A DNA stretch of 64,000 bases. It comes from Stemphylium vesicarium. Lineage: Eukaryota; Ascomycota; Dothideomycetes; Pleosporales; Pleosporaceae. The stretch is taken from contig QXCR01000091.1 in NCBI GenBank assembly GCA_004380135.1, positions 1 to 64,000 on the forward strand, read 5' to 3'. The position numbers and the translations under genes are program-made. The notes under the pieces were generated by a model. That model was not told where the DNA came from and did not search any database. It saw nothing but the letters and a program-made list of their open reading frames with translations. Positions 1 through 10,984 of this stretch are shown here, piece after piece; the first letter of the stretch is position 1; every line of letters begins with the position of its first letter.

Positions 1-2050
1 TAAAGTATTTTTAGTAGATTCTACCCTTAAGTAGAGGGGAGAAGAGAGGTATTATAATAGGCTAAAGCCTAATTAGCTTATTCCTTAATAGAATCTTAGT
101 CACGTGCGTAGGGCGCACTATTTATAGAATCTAGGTAAGCCGCTAGACACCTAGATTCTACACTAGCGCGCTAGTAAAATAATATCCTAAGCCGCCGCCC
201 CTAAATAACCTTTAGAGTGTAGCTATCCTTAGTTCCTTTCTCTATCGAATACAATCTTAGTATACCTGTGCGATAGCTCTCCGAGCGTAGCCCCTTACAC
301 TATCTAGCTATCTAATTCTATAGCGTATAGAGTTATCTCTTAAATATCTTTATTAAAAGATATAACTATAGATTTATTCTATACTTATAGTGCTTATTTA
401 ATCTATTTAAGATTCTTTAGAATAAGCAAGAACTTCTTAATCTTTAGAGAAATATTTTCTTAATCTTAATTAACCTTATAAGCTAAATTATAGAAGTGCT
501 ATTATATAGTTTATAAGATATTTAGAGTTTCTATAATATAGTCTACTAATTTCTTATTAAGATAGTAGAGTAGGCTATTAATTTATAGTAATAGTAACTC
601 TATCTCTAGTAAGCTTATATAAGGTATACTTAGTTTATATCTTTTCTTAAATATAGCTATCTTATTATACTTAGTGCGTAGTAGCTTTACTACGTCTTTT
701 TTTAGTATATTATACTTCTTATTAAATGCGAGTAAGTTATCTAGGTATTTAATTCTTATAATAGTAAGATTCTTAATTTCTTTAAGAATACCTTCTCTAC
801 TATCTACTTAGTATTTAATTTTAGGTATTATAATAACTTTCTATAATTTATTAGCTAGTTTACTAGCCTTTCTAAGTATATTAACTTATTATATAATCTT
901 ATTTTTACTATAATAGTTCTATGCTATATAGCCTACTTTACTATAGGTATAGTAAGTAATTAGCTTCTTACTCTTATTATACTAAAACTTTAGCTAACTT
1001 AGTTCTTTATTAATTTTATTAAGGTATATAGACTTATAGCTATTTATAGCATATATACTAGAGACTTAAGATATATAGCTTTACTAATATTCTTAGTTAA
1101 GATATAAATATTAAGGCTAGTATCTTAGTTAGTTATTTATAGGCTCTTAGATATAGGTTTCTTAATTAAATAGTTTTTTCTCTAATATAAGCTTATATAA
1201 CTTATTAATAATTTAAATAGCTTTATTTATAAGTTTATTAAGTATGTTAAGATTAGATTTACTTTATATAAGTTTTTTACGTATAATTAGTTTAAGACCT
1301 TATTAATATATCTATATTAAAATATTATTATTTTAGTTAATAACTATAAAGTATTATTAGAACTTAGTTATATAGTTAGTAGTAGACCTAGTCTATCTAA
1401 GTCTCTAAATTTTCTATTCTATAACTACTAATTTCTTAAAAAGTAAAAAAACTTCTTTTATCTTAGCTTTAAAGGCGTCTTAGTTATTAATAAAATTAAT
1501 ATTATCTTAGTTATTAATATTATTATTTATATATTAGCGTAAGATAAAGTTAGTCTATTTCTTAGTATTATTATAAAGGAAGATAGTAGCCTATATAACT
1601 TTATTATTATTATTAATCTTATTTTCTTTAATATAAAGGTATCTATTAACTTAGAGTAGCTAAGCTTTAAACTTACTATAATTATTATAATATAAATTAG
1701 ACTTTTAACTATATACTAAGGTATAAGTAGCGTCTATAGTTATATCTAGAGTATCTATTACTATATTACTTATTTTAAAGGTATTTAAAGTATAAAGGTC
1801 TATTCTTAGAAAATTCTAAGATTAATTCTTAGAAATAAGCTAAGCGCGTAATAGATAAGATAAGTTAAGTATAATATAAAGATTAATAAATAACTTTAGA
1901 ATTTAAGAATTAAGTACTAATTCTTAGATTTTAAAGTTAAATATAGCGACTATAAGAGTATACTATCTAGTAGCTATATACTTAATAAATATAGATTACT
2001 TAGTTACTTAGTTCTACTAAGAGATACTAATTACTAAGCACTGCTTAGTC
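1..2050. repeat. AT-rich RIP-degraded repeat block
   Basis: The block is very AT-rich, saturated with TA/TTA/CTTA words and poor in CA/TG, and no reading frame of useful length survives on either strand. This is the classic look of fungal repeat-induced point mutation, where CpA becomes TpA in duplicated DNA. The original element cannot be identified by eye. A sharp shift to balanced composition occurs near 2045. No gene is supported inside. Confidence 0.85.
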
Positions 2051-2210
2051 CTACTTAGTGTGCCAAGACTACTGAGCACTTCGAGCAGTCACGTGACATG
2101 CGGCGTGGTAACCGCGCCGCAAGTCCCGCTAACGCTGACAGTCATGCTGATGACTGGCTCTGGTTGCTTCGAGGTGATCTGGTGCGGCTGGGCCGTAACA
2201 ATTAGCTAGA
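2051..2210. other. GC-normal island inside the degraded repeat, possible LTR fragment
   Basis: About 150 bases of ordinary composition, with CACGTGACATGCGGCG and many CpG, lie between two AT-rich RIP-like stretches. The right edge reads GGGCCGTAACA, so the opposite strand begins TGTTACGGCCC, the kind of TG..CA end found on LTR retrotransposons. No second LTR copy is seen in this window, so the LTR reading is only a suggestion. Confidence 0.3.
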
Positions 2211-2693
2211 TTAACTACGTAGCGCGTATATATATTTCTCTCTTTCAATATTCTCTATACTTTACTGTATTTGTAAGGTCGCTATCTAATATAGATGTCT
2301 TAAGAGGTATATTAGCTTTAGCACCTTATTCCTATAATTCTTTATTACTTACTAATCTAGAAAACTCTAGAAACTTTACTTATGTATATAATCGCTCTGT
2401 GTAGCTCTCTCAATCGAACAACTTTCTCTCTCCTCTTCTCTGTTCCCACAGTATTCTTGGACTCTGCAAGGCCGCCAACAATGTGCGGCGCGGATGAGTA
2501 CCCACAACGTCAGAAGGATCTCGATTCTTACACATTAATGTTAGAGATGTAGTTTTTATTCGCTGCGTTGAAACTTTGGGGGTTTCAAAGCCCCCATCTT
2601 AGCTTACGGTGCAGCTGTAGGTCAAAAATAAGGTGCGGCGCAGCTGCACAGCGGGCCCACGCAAGTAAGCGTTCACTCCGCCTCACTGCATCC
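2211..2693. other. Gene-free transition region
   Basis: The left part (to about 2400) is again AT-rich and RIP-like. A pyrimidine tract ending in TTCCCACAG follows at about 2405-2450, then CpG-rich sequence. It may hold the promoter or a missing first exon of the gene at 2696-3378. No coding region could be supported. Confidence 0.4.
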
Positions 2694-2695
2694 AT

Positions 2696-3378
2696 GTGCA
2701 AACGCGAGTGACGTCAGTGGGTAGTAAGACCATTAAGGTCGCCACTTCGTCGCGAAATCAACTCGGCAGCCTTTGCAGCTTTCGTACGTCTAAATCACAT
2801 CTTTCGTCCCGCACAACAAATATCTCCGACCCTCACTACGCGTTCTTTGTCCTCGACAAGAGCATCACCAACGAGGTCAGTACCGCTGGCTGTATCGAAC
2901 ACATACCCGATACTAACGACCACAGTATCTCAGCTCCGTCCTTGAGCGCGCCTACCATGGCGACGGCGACTCGGGCTGGAACTTCTGGGCCGAGACCGAT
3001 TCCTACGACGACCTGCCCGCATGTCCCGAAGTCCACAAGCCCTCTCCAGACGCCGGCGGGGCTGAGCCCCCCGTCGCATCCACCTTCATCTTGCCCTGGC
3101 TCGGCAAGACGCCCGAAGACTGCGCAAAGTGGCTGCAGGCGATGCCACGCACCGAGTCCACGGATGAGAAGAAGTATGTCGTCGACATGCCTGTGAACCC
3201 ACAGTACTTTGTATTCCTGAACGAGTTCTCGAAGGCCGAGAACTTGGTATTTGCGGCGTGCGTTGTCAAGGTGGAACGGGAAGAGATGAGAGTTGAGTAT
3301 TTTCCGCATTCGACGGACCAGGTGCAGATGATGATGTGGACGAACTGGCAGTTCGACGAGAGAGCAATCATGTATTAG
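2696..3378 (+). CDS. Hypothetical protein, 5' end unresolved
   Basis: Two exons join cleanly: 2696-2875 and 2926-3378. The 50-nt intron 2876-2925 has donor GTCAGT, branch site TACTAAC and acceptor CACAG. The second exon reads YLSSVLERAYHG, then GDSGWNFWAETD, ILPWLGKTPEDCAKWLQAMP and ends DERAIMY. No family is recognised. No in-frame ATG exists in the first exon (the ATG at 2694 is out of frame and quickly meets TGA), so the true start lies in an undetected upstream exon or the gene has lost its 5' end next to the RIP block. The codon use and the intron argue that it was a real gene. Confidence 0.5.
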
Positions 3379-3544
3379 CGGATGCAGCTTAGCAAGAAGA
3401 AGCCGGATCGAAGCCAGTACGAGGGACTGAAGAACTAGAAATGTAGAGCAGTAAGCTCTCACTCAAATAGAAATAAGTTCGCTTTCTTACACGGTCAGAG
3501 CCACCATCTCTACTTTCCTTTCGCGATCTACGGGGTTATGTAAA

Positions 3545-4538
3545 CTACATCAGAAACATTTGTCTTGCGATCTTCATAACTGGCACGAGGAATCTCTTCG
3601 CGATAGTCGGTTCGAGCGGCCCGCGGAGAAACCACTCGTATACCGAAGACCAAGCCTTGTTACCTTCAGTTTCAATAATGTCTCTGTGAGAAGGAATGAT
3701 GCTTTCAATCTGCCATTGCGCGACCTTCTTTGCGTGGCGCCGCATCAAAGAGTAATCAATGGTCGCGACGTGATACACGAGTCGCTCTGCCCAGATTGAT
3801 CGGGGATGCGCGCGCTTTGCAAACTCGCGAGAGAACAGACCTTGCTCCAACGAGCTCGGAAATTATTGCTGGTGCATTGTTAGCTGTTTGGCTTGCGACA
3901 CCAAACACTCAACCACATACACCGCCCAGATAGCTGGTACATGGCGGACGTATCGTATTCTGGGTGTGCAATCTCACCTCGGTGCACGGCAAGTTCATCA
4001 TAAGATCCGATTGTATCATCGTTCGCGTTGGCTTGTGATACCACGCGACACAGTATGTGATGAACCCTTCGAAGAGCACTGTCTCAATGTCTTGCGCAAA
4101 GTCAAACTGGTCCTCCGGGCTGGTCCTCCAGTCTTCGTAGATGTAGTCCCATCGCACGTCTTTCCTCTTGCCTTCCAACCCGGGCACCCCAATTGTCCTT
4201 GCTTCCGGCCAGGCTTCAACGTATGCTTTGGCGTACATGTGATGGCCGAGATCACAAGCGACAAGATGAACGCCTCCGAGCTGGTCGAGTTTGTCGCGCA
4301 CGGCTTGTTCGAGCGGAATGGGGTTCAGTAGGAGAATGCGACCATCATGCAACCGAATTGCCGTTGCCCGATTGCCGACTGCGACGAACTCGCGATAGCC
4401 AAATGGCGCAAAGCGATTGAAAGGCACAGAGAAAATGGAGATGCTGGGGGCGACATCTCGTATCTTCAGCTCCGCCGATGGCATGGTTGCGCGATTCAAA
4501 GCCATACCCGGATGGCCATTGGTATCTCGATTGGGCAT
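3545..4538 (-). CDS. DUF4336 family protein (metallo-beta-lactamase-like fold)
   Basis: Two exons on the minus strand, 4538-3978 and 3844-3545, are split by an intron at 3845-3977 (donor GTGAGA, branch GCTAACA, acceptor TTGGAG) and give about 286 residues, normal for fungal DUF4336 proteins. Landmarks in order are FAPFGYREFVAVGNRATAIR near residue 43, LHDGRILLLNPIPL, HLVACDLGHHMYAKAY, and in exon 2 SIIPSHRDII. Family knowledge places DUF4336 close to metallo-beta-lactamase-fold hydrolases, with H-rich motifs likely at a metal site; the substrate is unknown. The start ATG at 4538 is the first in frame. The assignment is from recognisable motifs, not a search. Confidence 0.8.
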
Positions 4539-4635
4539 CTTATTAAAGCTGTCGAGAATGAAACCACAGGAAATGTAGTGTTATGATGTGATGGGTGCGC
4601 GAGTGCTGTACATGTTAGTACGCTTCATTATGGCG

Positions 4636-5198
4636 TCATGCTGCGGCTGGGCAGGCAGCGGCCTCAACGTCCGCAATCGTGAACGCCGCCATCTTCTTGT
4701 CACCCTCGTTTCTGATCTCGCACAGTGCAAGCACTATCAGCCTTCTCAACATACCTTGCCGCTTGCGACGATGGATCGTGTGCGATAGACGCAGCGCGTG
4801 CGTTGGAAAGAGGGGGCATGAGTTCAAAGGCTTTACGAGCGGCATGCTGACCAGTCCTGGTAAGTGGAATTTCGTGGGCCATGATCTGGAAGACTTCCAG
4901 GTCATCTGTTTTTCTGCGATTGGAGGCTGGCAATGCAAGGTTAGGTCGCTAATATGGCTGCAGCATTATCCGACAGCTACGGTAGGAATGTGTTCCGCGC
5001 TGTCGCCCCGCAAGGGTAATCCCGTCGATTTAGTAAACGAGCCGCAATTGCAGGTCGCATTCTGTGAGCCGTGTGCAGTCGTTGCGCAGGAAAGGCATCT
5101 CTGGGGAGAAGGACGCAAGGTAAGTTCAGGTCCCGAGGTTGGCATCCGCCATGTAGTCAAACCTTGGAAGAGTCTTCGTCCTGGCCGCGCACACCCAT
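4636..5198 (-). CDS. Possible small multi-exon gene of unknown function
   Basis: Minus-strand pieces look coding and are joined by plausible splice sites. A first exon starts at ATG 5198 (MGVRGQDEDSSK) and ends at GTTTGA. A Cys-rich piece begins after CCCCAG (RCLSCATTAHGS, CNCGSFTKS). The last part includes TDDLEVFQIMAHEIPLTRTG and, across an intron with donor GTATGT and acceptor GATCAG, NEGDKKMAAFTIADVEAAA with a stop at 4636. The middle junction between the Cys-rich exon and the TDDLEVF exon could not be settled because the best acceptor gives a competing frame. CX2C..CXC suggests a zinc-binding N-terminus. No family is recognised. Confidence 0.3.
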
Positions 5199-5544
5199 GG
5201 TTGCGTGGCGCTAAGTTTGGATCGGCGCGTCGCAATCACCAGAGCTTTGATACATAGTACTAAAAGAGATTTGCTTCATTGTCAACATTCCTATTTACAT
5301 GCGACGTGTACTGCTGTTGCGGGTCACTGTAGTGGGGAAAGCAGAAGGTGGTGTGTGCGTTGCTCGCGCTAGCTTCACGCTGGCGGAAATCATGTCCATT
5401 ACTAATCCGGGGGATCTATAGCTTTCGCGGCGTGCAGAGAGGGGTTTTCAAGGTTTTTGCGGAACAACTCTAAGACTGGTCGCGAGCACTTTGGCTGCAT
5501 AAGCGAGCGTTTTCATACGCTCCCCTCCACCTCTTGCTCACTGC

Positions 5545-6485
5545 CTACGTTGCGTGCGAAAACACCTCTTCTAGCATCTGATCCCCAGGCAAGGCCGAGA
5601 CCTGGAGGGTCTTACTATTGTACCAGCGACAACACACGACGAATGTGGCAGCCATAGGAACAAATTCGTAGAGATAGAACAGCGTTTCGTCGTCCTGAAA
5701 AGACCCGTTCTAACAATGTTAGCTTGGAACAGATGGTCGCACCTCGCGTTAGGACATACGGGACCGCTCGCAAACTCAATGAAGCGAAACAGGCTGCGGA
5801 CGACAATCAAACCGGTTGCGATATACACTGCCAGCAAATCCTTCTCGGTGGATTTGGTGTAGTTGTCCAGATCTGAAGTCCATTTTCCATGAACCCGACG
5901 CTGCCAAACGACCACGGTACTCACGAAGGCGAGCATGGTGCTGATGTGTACCGCAATACCAGCTAGTAAGATCCCTTTCCCAATGAAGTAAACTGGAGCT
6001 TTACTCGCCATCATGGCTCCAACTGAGATGGCGATCTGGCATATGATATCCATCCCACTAAAGACCTTGAGCATCAACGAAGACTTGTATAAGCCACTTT
6101 GCGGTGCAACAGCGGTCGATATCTTGTGGAAGATGGTGTATATGACGGTTGTCAATATGACCGGCGCGAGGACCAGGAACATCGGAGCGAACGCTTGCAA
6201 GAAGCCTTTTGGATCATCTCTGCTTGCTGGAACACGGAGCGCGTAGGCCAACACCTCGACTAATGAAAATTTGCGTCAGCGTATTCGGGAGTAGCAAGAG
6301 TATTCTCCATGCTTACTGATTGACGCGATGGTAAGGACGATCAATATCTTCACACGCGTTGTCTTGTAGGTCTTTACGAACTTGTAGGCATGTATTGCTG
6401 TAATAGCGCCAAAAAAGATATTCGCAATGACATCTGCGCCGATCGAAGGCTGGTATGTAAAAAAGTATCGTGTGACACTCGCCAT
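5545..6485 (-). CDS. RTA1-like membrane protein (lipid-translocating exporter family), copy 1
   Basis: Three exons, 6485-6317, 6259-5760 and 5709-5545, encode 277 residues; introns are 6260-6316 (57 nt, GTAAGC) and 5710-5759 (50 nt, GTATGT, branch CTAAC). The protein has about seven hydrophobic segments, including IANIFFGAITAIHAY, ILIVLTIASII, FLVLAPVILTTVIY and LLAVYIATGLIVVRSLFRFIEF, and then ETLFYLYEFVPM, which matches the RTA1 layout (VRSxFRxxEF followed by an acidic loop and the last membrane helix). RTA1/RSB1-type proteins are plasma-membrane proteins linked to resistance to toxic lipids and aminocholesterol; the substrate here is unknown. A second RTA1 gene follows about 760 nt upstream in the same orientation. 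Confidence 0.85.
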
Positions 6486-7246
6486 GTCTACTATCAGAAC
6501 TGCGATACGGCGAGATAGGTGTTGAATTCTTTAAACAGATGGTAGGCAGGACAGCAGAGGACTTAGAGGTAGTGATTCGGTTGAGAGTAGGTAAGAGCGA
6601 TGGGTCTACGACAAGAATAAAGAATGCATGCTCACTTAAATAGAGCTGTGCCTAACGCCCAGGGCTGTGTTCCTGAGGACGCGTCTCATAGCTGCGTTCG
6701 GGGCTTTCTTGAGCCCGATGTATACGATGTAGGCAAGGCTGCCAACGAGTAAACAACATATTAACGCTTGTGTGTACGCGCATCACCCGTTTTCGGGAGG
6801 GCCCAATTGGTCTGCGGTTCGTGGGCCACGAATACGGAGTTGTGCTCCGAGCGTTCGGCCCGTCCGTTAACTACCTACCGTCGTACAAAAAGCGCAGATC
6901 ATAGGATGAGGTCTTACGCGGTTCACATCCATCTCAGTGGGACTAAACCTCGAGCCCTAGAGATGGCACACGGCGCTTAAAAGTCGTTGGGGGAGGATTA
7001 CCCAAACGCTAGATGTTTGAAGAATGAGATTGTTCCTTTATTGCGCTACGAACTCTTTTAACAAGGGCATTCGCCAGCAATGTACGGTCCCTTGATCTGC
7101 TACAAATATCGCATTGGAACTTCTAACCTATGGACTTAACCGAACCAAGTACCGACACAAGACATAAAACTTGAAGATCCTTGGCAAGGTTCCCACATTA
7201 CCACCTAATGTTATCGTATCCGCAGGCTTACTCCCGTGGCTGGCCA
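6486..7246. other. Intergenic region between two RTA1 genes
   Basis: About 760 bases hold no supported reading frame. The part next to 6485 should contain the promoter of RTA1 copy 1, and the part next to 7247 the 3' UTR of copy 2, since both genes run leftward. No conserved site was recognised. Confidence 0.5.
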
Positions 7247-8182
7247 CTAGCAGCTGCCGCCCTCAACACCCGTAGAGCGCATGCGCATTTCCAATATTCC
7301 CCCAGCTTGGTATGTCGAGTCATCATTATGGCTAATTCCGTCTAGGTTGTGTTCCTCATCTAGACCGCCAGCCTTTTCCTTATCTTTCAATGCCTTGGCA
7401 ATTTCACCAGGATGTACAATGTTTAGCCACAATATGACAATGAACATCAGCACCGCATCGAAGACATAAAGAAACGCCTCATGCCGCAGTAGGTACCCAT
7501 CGTTCCCTTGCGCATACTCAGCGACTCGGAAGACGGACCTAACTAGGATCAAGACCGAAGTACCATAGAGCACATATAAGTGCTTCCTCCACGGCACCGT
7601 TCCATCCAGTGCCCGCAAATGTTCGCGTCCGCGCTTTTGGAACATGAAGGCTGTGACAAGGAAGAAACCGAAGAATAAGACCTGTATGCACAGCCCCACG
7701 ATAATAACCTTCTCCCCAATCTTCATATTGTCCGGGTTGTCCTCGTCTGCCCCACTCATGATCCCTCCACCTCCAGATTGCGTGAAGAACGAAAGGACAT
7801 CGCCGCCAACAAAAATCTTCGTAAGCCATGTACGGCGGAAAAGGGAGAATCTTTCGCCCTCAGTCAGCAGGATAATGCGACCCAGGATCATGTAGACGCT
7901 TGCGGCGAAGAGCGCGGGTCCAAGGAGAAGTAGGAGGGTCTGCATAACGTAGGGTCCAAGTGCTTCCTTGTCGCTATGAGACAGCGCGCGTCCGATGTAA
8001 CCAATTGTTTCGAAGACTCCGCCAATTATGATTGGAATCATGAACCAGGACCGCTGGCGAAACGCTTGCCATCCGTGATAGGTAGTGGTGCACCCGAAGA
8101 GGAGTACGAAGATTACCGCGCCAGCGAGAGTTGGTGTGTAACGATAGAAGACGTATTCTTCATACCCTTTTCCGTCGCTCAT
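7247..8182 (-). CDS. RTA1-like membrane protein (lipid-translocating exporter family), copy 2
   Basis: A single-exon gene of 311 residues with seven membrane segments: near residues 17-34 (TLAGAVIFVLLFGCTTTY), 47-65 (FMIPIIIGGVFETIGYIGRA), 80-103, 123-137, 157-177, 203-223 and 240-262. Diagnostic RTA1 signatures are FETIGYIGRALSH, DVLSFFTQSGGGG and RSVFRVAEYAQGNDG, then HEAFLYVFDAVLM. The family includes yeast RTA1 and RSB1 and has been implicated in export or flip of lipids at the plasma membrane. The C-terminal tail is charged and cytosolic-like. It is better conserved to the family consensus than copy 1, so the two are paralogues of different subgroups rather than a recent tandem duplication. 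Confidence 0.92.
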   Translation of the reverse strand: MSDGKGYEEYVFYRYTPTLAGAVIFVLLFGCTTTYHGWQAFRQRSWFMIPIIIGGVFETIGYIGRALSHSDKEALGPYVMQTLLLLLGPALFAASVYMILGRIILLTEGERFSLFRRTWLTKIFVGGDVLSFFTQSGGGGIMSGADEDNPDNMKIGEKVIIVGLCIQVLFFGFFLVTAFMFQKRGREHLRALDGTVPWRKHLYVLYGTSVLILVRSVFRVAEYAQGNDGYLLRHEAFLYVFDAVLMFIVILWLNIVHPGEIAKALKDKEKAGGLDEEHNLDGISHNDDSTYQAGGILEMRMRSTGVEGGSC

Positions 8183-8992
8183 GATTTGGGATTCGAAAGC
8201 GGGCGTGTATGGATGGCGTAGTGAGCCGCGAAGGAATCGTATTGCGGTGGGACAGAAAGTTTTGGTGAGTGATTTTGCAATCAGGGATGGTTATGGGAAA
8301 AACGTTCAACTAAATGCGAAGTATAATGACTGGCAAACCTAGTGTACAGAATCCTTCTATATAGATCCTGCTATCGTTTTTCTCGTTGTCGCATTGGACA
8401 GCGACTTCGTACTCGTACGGACTGATGAGGGTACCCGCATCTTGGCATTCGACTTGCAAAGGCCATGCTGTCCAAGCATCAAAGTAGATTGAAAAAGGTG
8501 CTGAACCATTTGCAGCTTGTGAAATACGGTGATGCTCTCACTATATACAGCGCTGGAAGCCCGGCGAGCGTCCACGTCGCGTATTTACCATTCACCCATT
8601 GGTCCGACGATCCCTGCCTGGTGCGGTCTCGCACCGCCTCTCCTCTGCCAAGGATTTCGGCAATCAGCGGAACGATTTCGTCCGATCTCGCGGGTCCAGC
8701 CTTTGACGCGAGTCTTGACAGCCATGTCACTAGAAACACCGCGAACCGTGGTGTTCAGTATCGGTTTTCTCATGGCGGCCCCACGACGCTGAAGGAACCT
8801 ATCAACTCGCCAGAACACATCTCTTTGGATCGGCACCTGCAGCTTCCGCTTTTGTATTCACTAGGCACATTTTTGTCAGCACGCCATCGACGTACAGTCG
8901 CCGTTCTCACTTCACGTCTCATCGGGCTTCCCTCGTAGCAACCGGCCACCTCACCTGCTCGCTTTCGCACGAGCAGCGAATTTGGCGCCCTC
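8183..8992. other. Divergent intergenic region, RTA1 copy 2 / Zn2Cys6 regulator
   Basis: About 810 bases lie between the divergently transcribed RTA1 gene and the transcription factor gene. Overlapping frames at 8465-8938 have no family signal, ATG context or splice structure, so I treat the region as a shared promoter. No factor-binding site could be assigned with confidence. Confidence 0.45.
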
Positions 8993-10506
8993 ATGCCGAA
9001 CCGGGTCCGAAGGGCGCATACCAAGTCCAGATTCGGATGCCAGCAATGTAAGAGGAGACGCATAAAGGTAGCCATCCCGCCAAGAAGCACATGTCGTCTT
9101 TGGCGACGCCACAATGACCGTACCCTAACGCCTTGCTCACGTGCCGGTGTCGCATTCCCACACAGATTGGTGCACCTTGAACTTACGTAGACCACTAACA
9201 CGGTGCTTAGTGCGACCTGAAGCATCCCTCTTGCGGAACATGTGTCAAGAAAGGGGAGACCTGTAGTTTCCTCATTACTGCACCTGCAAAACACCTTACA
9301 AGCGCATCATCGGGTCTGTTGAATAGTTCACCAGAGGCGCCATGTGCATCATCAGTCGAAGATGACCGCTGCGCCGATGGTGAAGGTCGCACTGCCATAG
9401 TACCAAGTCGCTGTAATGACGGCAATCTTGATGCTCAAATCAGTGCCCCGCTATACACCCACTTCCAAGATCCATTGAAAATCGGGCAAGGCGCACCATC
9501 ATCCTCACTGCAAGAAGTGCTGTCGCACTATAAACTCACAACTAGTCTTACGATAGAGAACGGTGATCGAGAAACGGCTGTCTGGCAATTGACCATCCCT
9601 CGCATCGCCGCGGACTACAGCTTTCTAACCCACTCAATTCTTGCAATCACGTCGTTGCATATCGCACATTTTTCCAAAGCTAGAAAAAAGTCTCAGCAGT
9701 CTAGTCACTGGAACGCAGTAGCCGCTTCTCAAATGAACAAAGCGCTTGCGATTTATCGCCATGAGATAGAGAGGGTCACTCCGAAAAACGTTGCTGCGGT
9801 GTTCGCCAGCTCTGCGCTAACGGCCATATACTTCATCCGGACCTCGATTATGGACTTCAAAGACCTACAGGCTAGCTTTCCTTCTCGCGGTGCCTATACA
9901 GCTGAAATGGCAGATAACATGATGTCCTGCGTTGTCAAGACAATATGGGGACTTCGAGGACCGTTAGAGGTTCTTATGAAAGGCTGGAGCTGGACCATTA
10001 ACAGCAGTATACAGGCTGTGGCGACAAGAAAAATGTGGCCAAAAACGCGCAAACCAGCTTCACCTCGTGCCCGCGACGAAGACGAAAGATTGCGCCATAT
10101 CGAGGACTTATGGTTGCAGACAGACCGGCAGTACGATCCAAACTCGGAATACCTGAGTCAAGCCTTGAACCTACTTCGCGAAACATACGCTCTCAACTCA
10201 CAGCTTCTTATGTTGGAGGCACCCAGAGCTTCTCATGCCGCAGACGCTCTGCTCGATCGCGGCGCGATATTTTCTTGGGTTACACGTATCCCGCGGGAAT
10301 ACATCAAACTCGTCGAAGCCCAGGATCGTGATGCGCTGGTCATTTTAGCACACTTCGCCGTGCTGCTTATACGAACAGATAAAGTATGGTGGCTTGAAGG
10401 CCTTGGTTCAAGTTTTGTCACAGCTATAAGTATAGCGTTGGGGACGGAGAACTGGAGATTCATTGGATGGCCAGCACGTATCTCCGGTTTAGAACTACAC
10501 CATTGA
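8993..10506 (+). CDS. Zn2Cys6 (C6) fungal transcription factor
   Basis: Exon 1 at 8993-9067 carries MPNRVRRAHTKSRFGCQQCK and ends RRRIK. The 143-nt intron 9068-9210 (donor GTAGCC, acceptor GCTTAG) splits the zinc cluster, and exon 2 at 9211-10506 resumes at CDLKHPSCGTCVKKGETC. The joined motif is C-X2-C-X6-C-X6-C-X2-C-X6-C, the canonical binuclear zinc cluster, at residues 16-43. The rest (456 residues in all) resembles the regulatory half of Upc2-like sterol regulators, with LQEVLSHYKLTTSLTI, IPRIAADYSFLTHSILAITS and LHIAHFSKA. It is a nuclear DNA-binding regulator; targets are unknown, but the neighbouring RTA1 genes are natural candidates. The splice is needed, since exon 1 alone lacks the last cysteines. 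Confidence 0.9.
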
Positions 10507-10984
10507 GAGATATCGCATATCTGAATGTCGCTGCGACGAGATCACACTACAGTAACGTGTCCAGGCAAATCTCAGAATCTGTGTCTTTGCACTAAGAAGC
10601 AGGTGCACACTCCAGGATTCGGAACCTGCAGTACTGATAGCAGCGCATCTTAGAGCAACCGCCTGTCGCGACGCGGAGCAGAACCAACACAACGAATGAG
10701 GGGCGTGAGTGAAAGTAGGTAGTGGCGGATTTACGTGGTCGCCCATCGCGACGCACTGCCACGGCAACAGCTCGCCAACCAAATTTGCTGCCTGAATACG
10801 GATTAGGCAACCGCGAACCATTGAACCGAAGTTGAAGTCGCATGCGCCATTAGCTAATTCTTTGAGCAATCTCAACCGTCGCTTCTTCACCACACTCTCA
10901 CTTTCAACATCGGCCAAGCACTTTGTACAATTTCGTCGACAGAGTCTTGCCTTCGAGCCGAGACACAACGTAATTGCATTGAAT
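10507..10984. other. Intergenic region
   Basis: About 480 bases lie between the transcription factor stop and the F-box-like gene. Antisense reading frames here overlap the F-box-like gene and show no family signal. No gene is supported. Confidence 0.45.

Noticed and set aside
1..2050. Identification of the degraded repeat as a particular transposon class
   Set aside because: No residual protein motif can be read through the RIP-type changes; only composition supports the repeat call.
2836..3462. 208-codon minus-strand frame
   Set aside because: It is antisense to the spliced plus-strand gene, which has a perfect intron; no family signal.
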